Shown here piece after piece: positions 8,969 through 17,609 of a stretch of DNA of 64,000 bases. Positions within the stretch are counted from its first letter, which is position 1. Every line of letters starts with the position of its first letter. Both the position numbers and the translations under genes were made by a program. The stretch is from Methanomassiliicoccales archaeon. GTDB lineage: Archaea; Thermoplasmatota; Thermoplasmata; Methanomassiliicoccales; JACIVX01. The stretch is from NCBI GenBank assembly GCA_014361295.1, contig JACIVX010000001.1, positions 962,293 to 1,026,292 on the forward strand, read 5' to 3'. The notes beneath the pieces were generated by a model. That model searched no databases. It worked only from the letters and a program-made list of their open reading frames with translations, and had not been told where the DNA came from.

Positions 8969-9736
8969 TCAACCGTAAATAAGGGATTCGTCTCCGATCT
9001 TTCTTGGTTGCCTCATGCTCTCGAGCGCGGCTTTCATTTGCTGCTCGATCTGCTCTGCCTCTTTATATAAAGGTTCGGGATCGAGCTTCAGTTCTGGAAG
9101 CATTTTCGCAACAATCTCGAGAAGTCGCGCAGCTCCCCTCGCGTCAGGGTAATCGAGCCGCGCCGGACCGAGCAGGCAGATCACATCGATGCCGAGGCGT
9201 TCTCCTTCATACAGCAAGACGCCTGAAATCCCGGAAACCATTCCCTCTTTCATCTCCTTGACGCCATATTTTTCCAGCATTTCGCGCGTTCGTGGCGTAC
9301 TCGCAACGCCATAGATTGGGACCTCCCCTGCTACCTCCCCAACATTGATGCCCTCGAGCGTGAGAATTGTACCAATTTCCTTTTCTTTACACCATTGGAG
9401 TATCAGATCTGCAACAGGTTTGATGAGATCAGGTCGCGGAATAAACTCAGACATAATCACAACGAGCTGGTCGCATCGAACACCATCGTCGCACGCCCTT
9501 TCCCCCGCGTAAATGCGGACCGGAGAGGAGGGGATACCGTCATGGACGATCGTATATGGGGGGAAATCCTTGGAGATCATTGTGGCGATCCTCTCGAGCT
9601 TCATCGTCCTTGAGACAAAATTCGCAGCGATTGAACCAACAAGCCCGACACTCGGAAACCCGACAACGGCCATCGCCTTTGGATACTTGCCGTATTTGTA
9701 TTCATTGATGAAAGGATCTGGCTCCATGATTGTCAT
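8969..9736 (-). CDS. PAC2-family (proteasome assembly chaperone-like) protein
   Basis: A 255-residue member of the archaeal PAC2 family. It shows AVVGFPSVGLVGSIAANF near residue 25 and LEGINVGEVAGEVPIYGVAST near the middle, then GISGVLLYEGERLGIDVICLLG. The C-terminal 30 residues are helical and charged (EAEQIEQQMKAAL). Eukaryotic homologues help assemble proteasomes; the archaeal role is not established. The start may be ATG 9736, or ATG 9727 three codons later; an AGAAGGG motif lies just upstream of both. Confidence 0.85.
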   Translation of the reverse strand: MTIMEPDPFINEYKYGKYPKAMAVVGFPSVGLVGSIAANFVSRTMKLERIATMISKDFPPYTIVHDGIPSSPVRIYAGERACDDGVRCDQLVVIMSEFIPRPDLIKPVADLILQWCKEKEIGTILTLEGINVGEVAGEVPIYGVASTPRTREMLEKYGVKEMKEGMVSGISGVLLYEGERLGIDVICLLGPARLDYPDARGAARLLEIVAKMLPELKLDPEPLYKEAEQIEQQMKAALESMRQPRKIGDESLIYG

Positions 9737-10098
9737 TCCCTTCTTTCAATAAAGAATGCGTTCCTACTTAATTCTTGCCGTTACCGAGGAGAGAGATCGA
9801 CCCTGATCATTTTTTGAAAAGTTGCTTGACGTAGGGACATCTCCGAAAATGATCTCTCGTCCTATTCATTTCAGATGTTTCATCGGTCGACTATTCTGTA
9901 ATATATATCTCATGAACGAAAGGTCCAACATCGGATTTCTGAGAAGGATTATACAGCTTGGATTTGCGCATGCAGAAATCATGTGGAGAAAGACATTTCA
10001 ATCTTTCCCAGAATTGCTGTTCGGAGATAGATCACCTTCATTTCGAATCATTATGCTTTTCGAAAAGTCTAAACAGTAGCTGATGCTCTTCCGCTCTT
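9737..10098. other. Intergenic region without recognised gene
   Basis: 362 bases between the PAC2 gene (leftward) and the M16 peptidase (rightward). One 85-codon open frame exists (9822-10079), but its residue composition is unremarkable and it resembles no family I know. AT-rich TGTAATATATAT near 9897-9908 could be a promoter element, although it is about 190 bases from the next start. Confidence 0.4.
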
Positions 10099-11376
10099 GT
10101 GTATGGAAAAAAAGTATCACTTCATTACACACCCGCAAGGATTCCCGTCGTCATCGAAGAGAGACCATACGCAAGAACCGTGGCACTCTCGATCTACATC
10201 ACAGTAGGATCCAGAGATGAGCCGAGAGGTCGGGAAGGCATTGCCCATCTGCTCGAACATGTGATGTTCAAGGGAACCAAAAACATGACCTCAAAAGAAA
10301 CTTCCGAGCTCATTGAGGCGGCTGGAGGTGAACTTAACGGGTATACAGGTAAGGAGATGACATGTTATTATGCCGTAACCCTATCCGAAACTGTCGAAAC
10401 AGCACAGAAAATCCTCGCAGACACCGTTCTCAATCCGTTGTTGGAAAAGGATGCGATTGAAATCGAGAAAAATGTGGTCGCTGATGAAATCAGAATGCTT
10501 CAAGATGAGCCAGATAATTATATTCATTACCTTCTGGCACGTGCGATCTGGGACGGGCATCCAATGGCGTTTTCTGAGGCGGGTGAGATCGATGGCGTTA
10601 ATCCCATTTCAGAAGAGGAACTGAGGGAATTTTACGAGAGATTCTATCGACCTTCTAATTTTGTCATCACTGCATGTGGAAACGTAAAAGACCAAAAGAT
10701 CTTGGAGTGGGTTGCGGAAAGTTTTGATGAGGAAGCGATGAGAACTTCAACAAAGAATCGGTCGCCACCTACTCCGAGATCGTGCGTCGAATTATTCCCT
10801 CGAAAAGGCGAACAAACATACGTTGGAATCGGATTTCCAGGATACTTTGCTGGGCATCCAAACAGATTTGCTCAAACCCTTCTCAGCGCTATTCTCGGCG
10901 GCGGTACAAGCTCAAGGCTCTATCAGAACGTCAGGGAAAAAAGAGGCCTCGTATACTCAATTTACACAACTTCGCAGCCCTATAGCGATTGCGGACTCTT
11001 CGGAATTTTTTTCTCAGCGAAATCATCGAAAACCGAGATTGTCTGCAGAGCTGTCGCGGAGGAATTAAGCAAGATCAAAAAGGAAGGTCTAGAAAACGAT
11101 GAATTAATGAGGGCAAAGCGCTTCATCAAGGGGATGCTAGTGAGGAAACTCGAATCAACGGAATCGAGAATGTTTCATCTAGGAGAATTCTTTGTACTGA
11201 CAGGAAAAATTCCGACTGAAGCTGAGATCCTTTCAAATCTTGAGAGGATTACAGAAGAAGACGTCGCACGAACAGCAGAAAAACTGCTCGATCGAAGCAA
11301 GACCTGCATTGCAATTTACGGATCTGTGGATGGTGATAAGAAAACCCAAGAGGAAATCGATTGTCTTGATTTTTAG
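10099..11376 (+). CDS. M16-family (pitrilysin / processing-peptidase-like) zinc protease
   Basis: A 425-residue single-polypeptide M16 peptidase. The inverted zinc motif HLLEHVMFKGT lies near residue 50. The downstream glutamate region is EIEKNVVADEIRML. The second half includes GGGTSSRLYQNVREKRGLVYSI, the conserved (R/K)GLxYS element of the partner domain. Homologues degrade peptides in the cytoplasm or act as paired processing proteases. The GTG start at 10099 is the most upstream that fits; an exact start is uncertain. Confidence 0.9.
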   Translation: MYGKKVSLHYTPARIPVVIEERPYARTVALSIYITVGSRDEPRGREGIAHLLEHVMFKGTKNMTSKETSELIEAAGGELNGYTGKEMTCYYAVTLSETVETAQKILADTVLNPLLEKDAIEIEKNVVADEIRMLQDEPDNYIHYLLARAIWDGHPMAFSEAGEIDGVNPISEEELREFYERFYRPSNFVITACGNVKDQKILEWVAESFDEEAMRTSTKNRSPPTPRSCVELFPRKGEQTYVGIGFPGYFAGHPNRFAQTLLSAILGGGTSSRLYQNVREKRGLVYSIYTTSQPYSDCGLFGIFFSAKSSKTEIVCRAVAEELSKIKKEGLENDELMRAKRFIKGMLVRKLESTESRMFHLGEFFVLTGKIPTEAEILSNLERITEEDVARTAEKLLDRSKTCIAIYGSVDGDKKTQEEIDCLDF

Positions 11377-11394
11377 ATTCTAATCTTTTCGCAA

Positions 11395-11877
11395 CTATTT
11401 TCGCTTGCCAACTAGCCGCAGAACAACCTCGACTGCCTTAGGTATTGCCTTTTCTACCTCTGGCGACATCTTTTCACTGATCGTTCTCGTATCGATAACC
11501 TCAATCGCCACAAACGAAATATGCTTCGGCATTCTAAGCGGCTCGAGCATTCTTCCCAGTTCAATCGCCGTCGCGATATTGACATCATGAGGATTCGTGC
11601 CGTGAACCGTCGACGCAAAATTTTCTTCTGAAAGAATGAAAATCGATCCTGGCGGTTTCATCTTCGTCACAATACCATCGACAATGATCACCATTTCATG
11701 ATCTAACATCATCTCTATAAGGTCCAATCCGCTCGTGCTCGCTTCCTTCACTTCCAGGTCCTCGAATTGAAGAGAATCAATTTGTTCGACAACACGCAGG
11801 CCAACAGAATCATCAGAAACAATAGGACTTCCGATACCGAGAATGAGAATCGGTTTTTTTCTTTCGCTTGAAACCAT
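11395..11877 (-). CDS. Hydrogenase maturation protease (HycI/HybD family)
   Basis: A 160-residue endopeptidase that removes the C-terminal tail of the large subunit of a [NiFe] hydrogenase after nickel insertion. It begins with ILGIGSPIVSDDSVGLRVVEQI, matching the family's GxGNxxxxDDGxG signature with G-S in place of G-N. Later nickel-ligand regions are MVIIVDGI and GTNPHDVNI. The hydrogenase itself is not in the window. Adjacent, divergent genes are a regulator and hdrCB, consistent with an anaerobic H2-linked metabolism. Confidence 0.82.
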   Translation of the reverse strand: MVSSERKKPILILGIGSPIVSDDSVGLRVVEQIDSLQFEDLEVKEASTSGLDLIEMMLDHEMVIIVDGIVTKMKPPGSIFILSEENFASTVHGTNPHDVNIATAIELGRMLEPLRMPKHISFVAIEVIDTRTISEKMSPEVEKAIPKAVEVVLRLVGKRK

Positions 11878-12134
11878 TTCGTTCGGTCATGAATTCCGAC
11901 CGTGCACTTTTAGCTTGCGGTTGTGAAATTGAGGATAATTGAAGATAAGATACCATGTGATGGATGCCCAAAAGGTTTGACCTAGTATCGAAGGAATCGA
12001 CGACGTACGGACATCTGCTTTGAATTCCTGAGTTAGAGAGTCGCTGCCAGATTGATTGGAAAAAGTATTGGTATGCAAGAACACGGATTACCAAAGAGAA
12101 TTTCTCAGAGTCATCTATATGCTCCTTCAGGTCA

Positions 12135-12983
12135 ATGGGAACGCATATGAAAATCGAGCCTCGGGTATCGCTTATCGTTAATGGCACGCATGTCACACCA
12201 AGAACCCTTGAAGCTCTAGTGGCGATTTTGCAAGAGGGGAGTCAGAAAAGAGCGGCTGAGATGCTCGACATCTCGGTACCTGTCCTGCATCGCTACCTCA
12301 AGAAACTCGAGAAGGGCGTAGGCACTCCCATTATGAAGGCTACGCCTATTGGAACAGAGCTCACCGAGGAGGGAAAACAAATCGTGATGGAATACATGGC
12401 TCTGAAGTCAAAGCTCAAGCGTTCGAATCGTATTGTTGTCGGTGGGACAATTATCACTGAAGACTTGCTGCTTTGGGCACTGACAAATCTTGACAGAGGG
12501 GGTACCATTGACCTTATCATTTCCGATGATGAGCGAAACGTCCAGGACTTCAAAGCTGGATTAATGGATCTCGTCATCCTTGACGACCCACTTTACATCT
12601 ACGATTTGGAAAACGTTAGATGGGATGAAATAGGCGAGGACAGATTGATCCATGTCGACCGTGGGAGGCATTACCTGAAATTCAAGTACGGCGCACAGCG
12701 GATCGGTTTTAAACATTTGGAAAGCAAAGGGATAACGTACGAAATTAAGGGAGTTACAAGGTATCTTCCAGCACTCATTCAATCGCCGTTTAGCTTTTTT
12801 GTTAATGAGAGCCTCCTCGCGAAAAAGGGTTTGAAGATCAAAAGCGCGACACCCCCGAATCTCCTCACGCATAAAATCATTGTGATCTACAGAGAGGATA
12901 GAGAGGAAATTCTGCGCCTCGTTAAGGAGCTGGCAAAACAAAAAATTAGGGAGACGAGGTTTACTAAAAAGGGTAAATGCTGA
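12135..12983 (+). CDS. LysR/ModE-type HTH transcriptional regulator
   Basis: A 282-residue protein with an N-terminal winged helix (about residues 20-80: LEALVAILQEGSQKRAAEMLDISVPVLHRYLKKLE) followed by a LysR-like substrate-binding region (VVGGTIITEDLLLWAL, then a second lobe with FKYGAQRIGFKHLESKGI). ModE-like N-termini with such ligand domains occur in methanogen regulators of molybdenum/tungsten or formylmethanofuran dehydrogenase genes; the ligand here is unknown. It lies directly upstream of hdrC, on the same strand, and divergent from the hydrogenase maturation gene. Starts at ATG 12135 or ATG 12147. Confidence 0.72.
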   Translation: MGTHMKIEPRVSLIVNGTHVTPRTLEALVAILQEGSQKRAAEMLDISVPVLHRYLKKLEKGVGTPIMKATPIGTELTEEGKQIVMEYMALKSKLKRSNRIVVGGTIITEDLLLWALTNLDRGGTIDLIISDDERNVQDFKAGLMDLVILDDPLYIYDLENVRWDEIGEDRLIHVDRGRHYLKFKYGAQRIGFKHLESKGITYEIKGVTRYLPALIQSPFSFFVNESLLAKKGLKIKSATPPNLLTHKIIVIYREDREEILRLVKELAKQKIRETRFTKKGKC

Positions 12984-13000
12984 GCGGTTTTTCCATATTC

Positions 13001-13010
13001 ATTATATAAG
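13001..13010 (+). promoter_or_regulatory. TATA-like promoter of hdrC
   Basis: CATTATATAA lies 31-40 bases before the hdrC ATG. A short inverted repeat, AGGAC-GTCA-GTCCT (13016-13029), sits at the expected transcription start, and GGTGA precedes the ATG. The repeat could be an operator for the neighbouring regulator; this is inference. Confidence 0.5.
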
Positions 13011-13040
13011 GGAAAGGACGTCAGTCCTGCAGGTGACGAA

Positions 13041-13550
13041 ATGGCTACTGTCAAGGAGCCCAATCCGGCTTTTGCCGAAAGCATCATCAAAGCAGGTGGA
13101 AAAACGCTGAATCTCTGTTACCAATGTGGGACATGTACAGCTAGCTGCCCATCCGGAAGACAGACAGCATTCAGAACGAGAAAGTTGATCAGAAAGGCAC
13201 AACTCGGACTTAAGGAAGACATACTTCCTTCCGATGACCTCTGGATGTGCACAACCTGCTATACATGCGTCGAACGGTGCCCTCGCCAAGTTGACATCAC
13301 CGACATCATCATGATCTTAAGGAATTTTGCGGTTAAGGAAGGATACATGGCAGAGACGCACAAGAAAACGGCTTCATCGATGATGAACACCGGTCATACG
13401 ATTCCGCTGACCGATGATTATAAAGAGATGAGGAAACGCCTTGGCCTATCAGAACAACCACCAACAGTACTTAGCAATCCCAAAGCACTGGAAGACTGGA
13501 AAAAGATCATGCAGATGACAGGTTTTGACAAGCTCATAGGAGGGAAGTAG
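13041..13550 (+). CDS. hdrC: Heterodisulfide reductase subunit C-like iron-sulfur protein
   Basis: A 169-residue ferredoxin-type protein with two [4Fe-4S] motifs, CYQCGTCTASCPSG (about residue 30) and CTTCYTCVERCP (about residue 72). This is the HdrC pattern: it relays electrons between HdrA and HdrB in the soluble CoB-CoM heterodisulfide reductase, or in related Hdr-like complexes. An AGGTGACGA motif precedes the ATG at 13041. It abuts hdrB with no gap. HdrA is not in the window, so whether this set reduces CoM-S-S-CoB cannot be decided here. Confidence 0.88.
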   Translation: MATVKEPNPAFAESIIKAGGKTLNLCYQCGTCTASCPSGRQTAFRTRKLIRKAQLGLKEDILPSDDLWMCTTCYTCVERCPRQVDITDIIMILRNFAVKEGYMAETHKKTASSMMNTGHTIPLTDDYKEMRKRLGLSEQPPTVLSNPKALEDWKKIMQMTGFDKLIGGK

Positions 13551-14405
13551 ATGACAGAAAAGTACGCGCTCTTTCTTGGCTGTATCGCCCCTTTGAGATA
13601 TCCTGGCATCGAGAAAGCAACAAGAGAAGTCTTTAAAGCGCTCGATGTTGAACTTGTTGATCTTGAAGGCGCAGGTTGCTGCCCCGCACCGGGCGTCATA
13701 AGATCTTTTGACCAGACGACATGGCTTGTGCTCGCAGCCAGGAACCTTGCTCTTGCTGAAAAGAAAGGACTGGACATCATCACGATATGCAATGGCTGCT
13801 TCGGTTCACTTTTCGATGCGGCCCATTTGCTACACGAAGACAAGGAGAAGGTCAAAGAGGTCAACAAGATCCTGAAACAAGTTGGTCTCGAGTATGTCGG
13901 CGACAAGATCAAGGTCCGCCATTTTGCGGATGTACTCCATAAGGATATCGGGATCGAGAGAATCAAGTCGAAAGTTGTTAATCCGTTGAATTTCAAAGCT
14001 GCAGTACACTATGGCTGCCATTTTGCAAAGCCTAGCAAGATCAAGCAGCTCGATGACCCGGAGAGACCAAGCATCTTAGATGAATTAGTCGAAGCTGTTG
14101 GTCCTAAAAGCATCAACTACCGTGACAAAATGATGTGTTGTGGCGCTGGCGGTGGTCTGAGAACGAGGGCGAACGAGATCGCGATGAAGATGACAGAGGA
14201 GAAGCTAGCGAACGTCAAGAAGGCGGGCGGACAGTTTATCGTTGATGTGTGCCCATTCTGCCATCTGCAATACGACAGAACACAGAAAGATATACCCGGT
14301 TACAACATACCAGTTATCCATCTTTCACAGCTCTATGGACTGGCATTCGGACTTCCAAGGGAGAGCATGGGGTTCGAGTCGCACATCGTGCCGGTTAATC
14401 TCTGA
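13551..14405 (+). CDS. hdrB: Heterodisulfide reductase subunit B-like protein
   Basis: A 284-residue protein with two cysteine-rich CCG domains: GAGCCPAPGVI (with further cysteines at GCI and CNGC) in the first half and HYGCHFAKPS, MMCCGAGGGLR and CPFCHLQYD in the second. In HdrB these bind the two noncubane [4Fe-4S] clusters that reduce the disulfide. The second domain is complete (CxnCCGxnCxxC); the first shows the corresponding residues. It begins immediately after the hdrC stop behind AGGAGGG. Confidence 0.9.
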   Translation: MTEKYALFLGCIAPLRYPGIEKATREVFKALDVELVDLEGAGCCPAPGVIRSFDQTTWLVLAARNLALAEKKGLDIITICNGCFGSLFDAAHLLHEDKEKVKEVNKILKQVGLEYVGDKIKVRHFADVLHKDIGIERIKSKVVNPLNFKAAVHYGCHFAKPSKIKQLDDPERPSILDELVEAVGPKSINYRDKMMCCGAGGGLRTRANEIAMKMTEEKLANVKKAGGQFIVDVCPFCHLQYDRTQKDIPGYNIPVIHLSQLYGLAFGLPRESMGFESHIVPVNL

Positions 14406-14414
14406 GGTGCCGAT

Positions 14415-14702
14415 TTGTACAAGGCACACCTCGTATCAATCACAACGGCAGGTAGCGTCCCAGAGAATTTGAGGGGATTCGTTAACTTTCAAGCAGCATA
14501 CGAAGGTCATGATGTCGATGAGAGCGAGAAGGTTGCGCTGCTAGTCATCGAAGGGACTGCCTCATATGTCGTGATATTCCTTGAGCGAGAAAAGAGCGTT
14601 GAAGAAATTGAGAATCGACTTGCACTACAGAAAGCGGAGATGACCTCAGACACAAGAAATGCGATCTCAAGAAACATAGGCGCAAGGCCAGTGAGACAAT
14701 AA
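14415..14702 (+). CDS. Small DUF749-like protein downstream of hdrB
   Basis: A 95-residue protein starting at a TTG (14415) behind GAGGTG at ideal spacing. The sequence MYKAHLVSITTAGSVPENLR, then FVNFQAAYEGHDVDESEKVA, then VIFLEREKSVEEIENRL resembles the archaeal DUF749 family, which is of unknown function. Its position nine bases after hdrB suggests co-transcription. The family match is from memory and is only moderate. Confidence 0.5.
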   Translation: MYKAHLVSITTAGSVPENLRGFVNFQAAYEGHDVDESEKVALLVIEGTASYVVIFLEREKSVEEIENRLALQKAEMTSDTRNAISRNIGARPVRQ

Positions 14703-14710
14703 ATCCGTTA

Positions 14711-14732
14711 TTTTTTTCCATACTTTTTTTTT
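14711..14732 (+). terminator. T-rich terminator of the hdrCB operon
   Basis: Runs of seven and nine T (14711-14717 and 14724-14732) begin nine bases after the stop of the DUF749-like gene. Poly-T tracts are the standard archaeal termination signal. Confidence 0.6.
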
Positions 14733-14901
14733 ACCACCTTTTGATTCCTCGCGGAAAATTTAAAATTATTTTCAAATAAGACACACTTGGAAAATGTCCC
14801 CAAAGAATCGATTATCAAGATCGAAAGGGATTCACAAAGGATTGACAAAAAGACGGGAAGGAGGAAAATTATTAACGGTGGCTTAGACTGATATCGCGCT
14901 A

Positions 14902-15861
14902 ATGACTTCTCTTGCGCACCTTGGAGAAAAAGAGGTCGTTAAGCGCTTAATGAGTGAAATTAGTAGCACGGCTGCCATCGGTCCAGGCGATGACGCTGCA
15001 GCAATCGATATGGGCGATTACTACCTTGTCTTAAGTACTGATCTGGTCTCGGAAAAGACACATAAACCAAAGGAAATGACATATCGACAGCTCGGTTGGT
15101 CTGCAGCCGCCGTAAACTACAGCGATATTGCAGCGATGGGAGCTAAACCGATCGGCATCCTCCTTTCATTCGGATTGCCAAAGGAATTGGAATACGAAAA
15201 CTTGAGCGAGATGATAAGGGGTGTTAGGGAATGCTGCGATACGGTGGGCGCAACAATTTTAGGTGGGGATACAAAGGAAACATCGGAGATAACACTGGTG
15301 GGTACTGCAATCGGGGTCGTCGGAAAGAATGAAATTCTATTAAGAAGAGGTGCCAAGCCAGGAGATCTCCTCGCCGTTACTGGTACACTGGGGCTTGCGG
15401 CAGCAGGATATTTCGCTTTGAAGAATGGCTTTAGGTGCGCCAAATGCATCAAAGCGCTGCTCGAGCCGATGCCGAGAGTTAAAGAAGGGTTGATACTTTC
15501 ATCATCTGGATTCGTAACTTCTTGCATCGATATTTCGGACGGTCTGGCATTTTCATTGAGACATTTATCAGAGGCAAGTGGCGTTGCATTCGAGGTTGAA
15601 TGGGGGGAAATTCCTGTTGATTCCTCCGTGTACAGGATTGCGAAAGCATCGAAAATCGATGAGGAGGAACTTGTACTTTATTTCGGCGGCGATTATCAAC
15701 TCCTCTTCACAATTAATCCGGCTGGCTGGAATATATTGAAAAAGCGCCTCGGATCGAAAATATCAGTAATTGGAAAAGCCATTGATGGAAAAGAGAATAT
15801 ATTAATAAAAAACGATGCAAAAGTTAAACTCGAAGATCGCGGATATGAACATTTCAGGTGA
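14902..15861 (+). CDS. thiL: Thiamine-monophosphate kinase
   Basis: Phosphorylates thiamine monophosphate to the active cofactor thiamine diphosphate. The 319-residue product has the ThiL signatures GPGDDAAAID near residue 28 and STDLVSEKTH near residue 48. The subsequent AAVNYSDIAAMGAKP and ILGGDTKET bind Mg and ATP. CIDISDGLAFSL is the conserved late motif. ATG at 14902. Six bases separate it from the radical SAM gene, so they probably share a transcript. Confidence 0.92.
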   Translation: MTSLAHLGEKEVVKRLMSEISSTAAIGPGDDAAAIDMGDYYLVLSTDLVSEKTHKPKEMTYRQLGWSAAAVNYSDIAAMGAKPIGILLSFGLPKELEYENLSEMIRGVRECCDTVGATILGGDTKETSEITLVGTAIGVVGKNEILLRRGAKPGDLLAVTGTLGLAAAGYFALKNGFRCAKCIKALLEPMPRVKEGLILSSSGFVTSCIDISDGLAFSLRHLSEASGVAFEVEWGEIPVDSSVYRIAKASKIDEEELVLYFGGDYQLLFTINPAGWNILKKRLGSKISVIGKAIDGKENILIKNDAKVKLEDRGYEHFR

Positions 15862-15867
15862 CCTTTA

Positions 15868-16869
15868 TTGAAGGAAGCTCGGTTTTGGAAATCACTGAAT
15901 GGTAAAACACAATGCTGCCTTTGCCCCCATTCGTGCGTTATCGCACCTGGAAAAAAGGGTATTTGTGGTGTAAGGCAGAACTATAATGGGAAACTTTTTT
16001 CCTTGATTTACGGAAAGGCATCATCGATTCATGTTGATCCGATCGAAAAGAAGCCCTTTTTCCATTTCAGGCCAGGTGACAGGGTCCTCTCACTTGGATC
16101 CGTTGGATGTACTTTCAGGTGTCAGCACTGCCAAAACTTCACCATTTCTCAGGCAAGTCCAGATGGTTTTCCACTCGAGCCAATTGAGCCTGAAGAAGTT
16201 GCGGTCATGTGCCGTAACACAGGAAGTCAAGGCATCTCCTGGACCTACAACGAGCCAATCATCTGGCATGAGTTTGCATACGATGCCTCCAGAATTGCAA
16301 AGCAACAAGGATTCTATACTCTCTATGTCACCAACGGATATATTCAGGAGGAGCCGCTCAGGGAGCTCTCTCAATGCATCGATGGGATGAATATCGATAT
16401 CAAGGGATTTTCCGAGGAATTTTACAAGAAAATTTGCAAGGCATCACTTGAACCAGTTCTCAGAGCGACCAAATTAGCGGTCGATCTTGGCATTCACGTG
16501 GAACTTACGTATCTTATCATTCCAGGAAAGAACGACTCAGAAGTTGAAATCAGAGAATTTGCGAAATGGGTGAAGGATTCGCTCAAGCCAGAAATTCCCG
16601 TGCACTTCACCCGATTTCATCCTGATTATATGATGACTGACGTGCCCTCTACACCGATGAAAACGATGGAAATGGCCTTGAAGATCGGCAAAGAAGAAGG
16701 TTTAAAGTTTGTTTATCTCGGCAATGTGCCACGGCACAAGGGCGAAAACACATATTGCCCAAAGTGTGGGCAGCTTGCTATCGAACGGGAAGGCTTTCAA
16801 ATCTTACGAGTCGACGTCGACGACGGACGATGCAGAAAATGCGGTGAACCGCTGAATATCTTCATGTGA
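15868..16869 (+). CDS. amrS: AmmeMemoRadiSam-type radical SAM protein (AmrS)
   Basis: A 333-residue radical SAM enzyme. The N-terminal cysteine cluster LCPHSCVIAPGKKGICGVR precedes the SAM cluster motif CTFRCQHCQN (CxxxCxxC) near residue 83. The C-terminus has a zinc-ribbon-like pair (CPKCGQ and CRKCGEP). This is the architecture of the AmmeMemoRadiSam system protein, whose substrate is unknown. Its usual partners, AMMECR1 and MEMO, are not in the window. TTG start at 15868, the thiL stop providing AGGTGA as ribosome binding site. Confidence 0.85.
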   Translation: MKEARFWKSLNGKTQCCLCPHSCVIAPGKKGICGVRQNYNGKLFSLIYGKASSIHVDPIEKKPFFHFRPGDRVLSLGSVGCTFRCQHCQNFTISQASPDGFPLEPIEPEEVAVMCRNTGSQGISWTYNEPIIWHEFAYDASRIAKQQGFYTLYVTNGYIQEEPLRELSQCIDGMNIDIKGFSEEFYKKICKASLEPVLRATKLAVDLGIHVELTYLIIPGKNDSEVEIREFAKWVKDSLKPEIPVHFTRFHPDYMMTDVPSTPMKTMEMALKIGKEEGLKFVYLGNVPRHKGENTYCPKCGQLAIEREGFQILRVDVDDGRCRKCGEPLNIFM

Positions 16870-16952
16870 TAGTCGTTACTCCCTTCATTTTAATCCTCTT
16901 AATACCAATTTGATGACCATCAATTTCTTAAACTTCGTTGAATGATCAGCGA

Positions 16953-17609
16953 ATGATGGATCTTCAGAAGATCTATGAGAAATTGCTATCAAAATTCGTT
17001 GTAGACAACTGGTGGCCAGCAGATTCGCAATTCGAAATCATGGTCGGGGCGATCCTCACACAGCAAACAACATGGGAAAAGGTTGAAGAAGTTATTAAAA
17101 AGATGAAGGCTCAAGACCTTCTGAACATAGAAACTCTTGCGAGTATCGATCAAGAAAAGTTAGAGAGAATCATCATGCCAGTGGGATTCTACCGGCAGAA
17201 AGCAGAACGAATTAAATGCCTGGCAGCGTATCTACAAAATCATTATAACTCAGACCCATCGTTGCTCTTAAGCAAACCTCTTGACGAGGCCAGAAACGAA
17301 CTTTTAACAATTAAAGGGATCGGTAAAGAAACAGCAGATGCGATTCTTCTTTACGCTGGACATAAGGGAACATTCGTTGCCGCGAAATACTGCTGCAGAA
17401 TTCTCATGAGAACCGGTTTAATCAGAACGGATAAATATGATGACGTGAAGAATTTCGTCGAGCAAAACATTCCTCCAGATCCAAAGATCTATGCAAGACT
17501 CTATGCCCTTCTCGTCCAACTTTCAAAGACTCATTGCCGAAACAAACCGCAATGCCAAGGTTGTCCCCTCGAAGACGGTTGCTCTTTCAATCAATCAAAA
17601 GGAAAATGA
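16953..17609 (+). CDS. Endonuclease III-related HhH-GPD protein with altered active site
   Basis: A 218-residue HhH-GPD DNA-glycosylase-fold protein. The QTTWEKVEEVI and LTIKGIGKETADAILLYAG segments are the family core, and CRNKPQCQGCPLEDGC supplies the four cysteines of the C-terminal [4Fe-4S] loop. The catalytic aspartate expected after the hairpin (usually V-D-A-Y or V-D-T-H) is absent: the sequence is FVAAKYCCR. The EndoIII lysine position is glutamate, as in many archaeal relatives. Activity is therefore uncertain. Start taken at ATG 16953; TTG 16938 is possible. Its end overlaps the convergent prepilin-peptidase gene by 23 bases. Confidence 0.8.
   Translation: MMDLQKIYEKLLSKFVVDNWWPADSQFEIMVGAILTQQTTWEKVEEVIKKMKAQDLLNIETLASIDQEKLERIIMPVGFYRQKAERIKCLAAYLQNHYNSDPSLLLSKPLDEARNELLTIKGIGKETADAILLYAGHKGTFVAAKYCCRILMRTGLIRTDKYDDVKNFVEQNIPPDPKIYARLYALLVQLSKTHCRNKPQCQGCPLEDGCSFNQSKGK

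Noticed and set aside
9822-10079. 85-codon rightward frame before the M16 peptidase
   Set aside because: No family similarity and no clear start signal.
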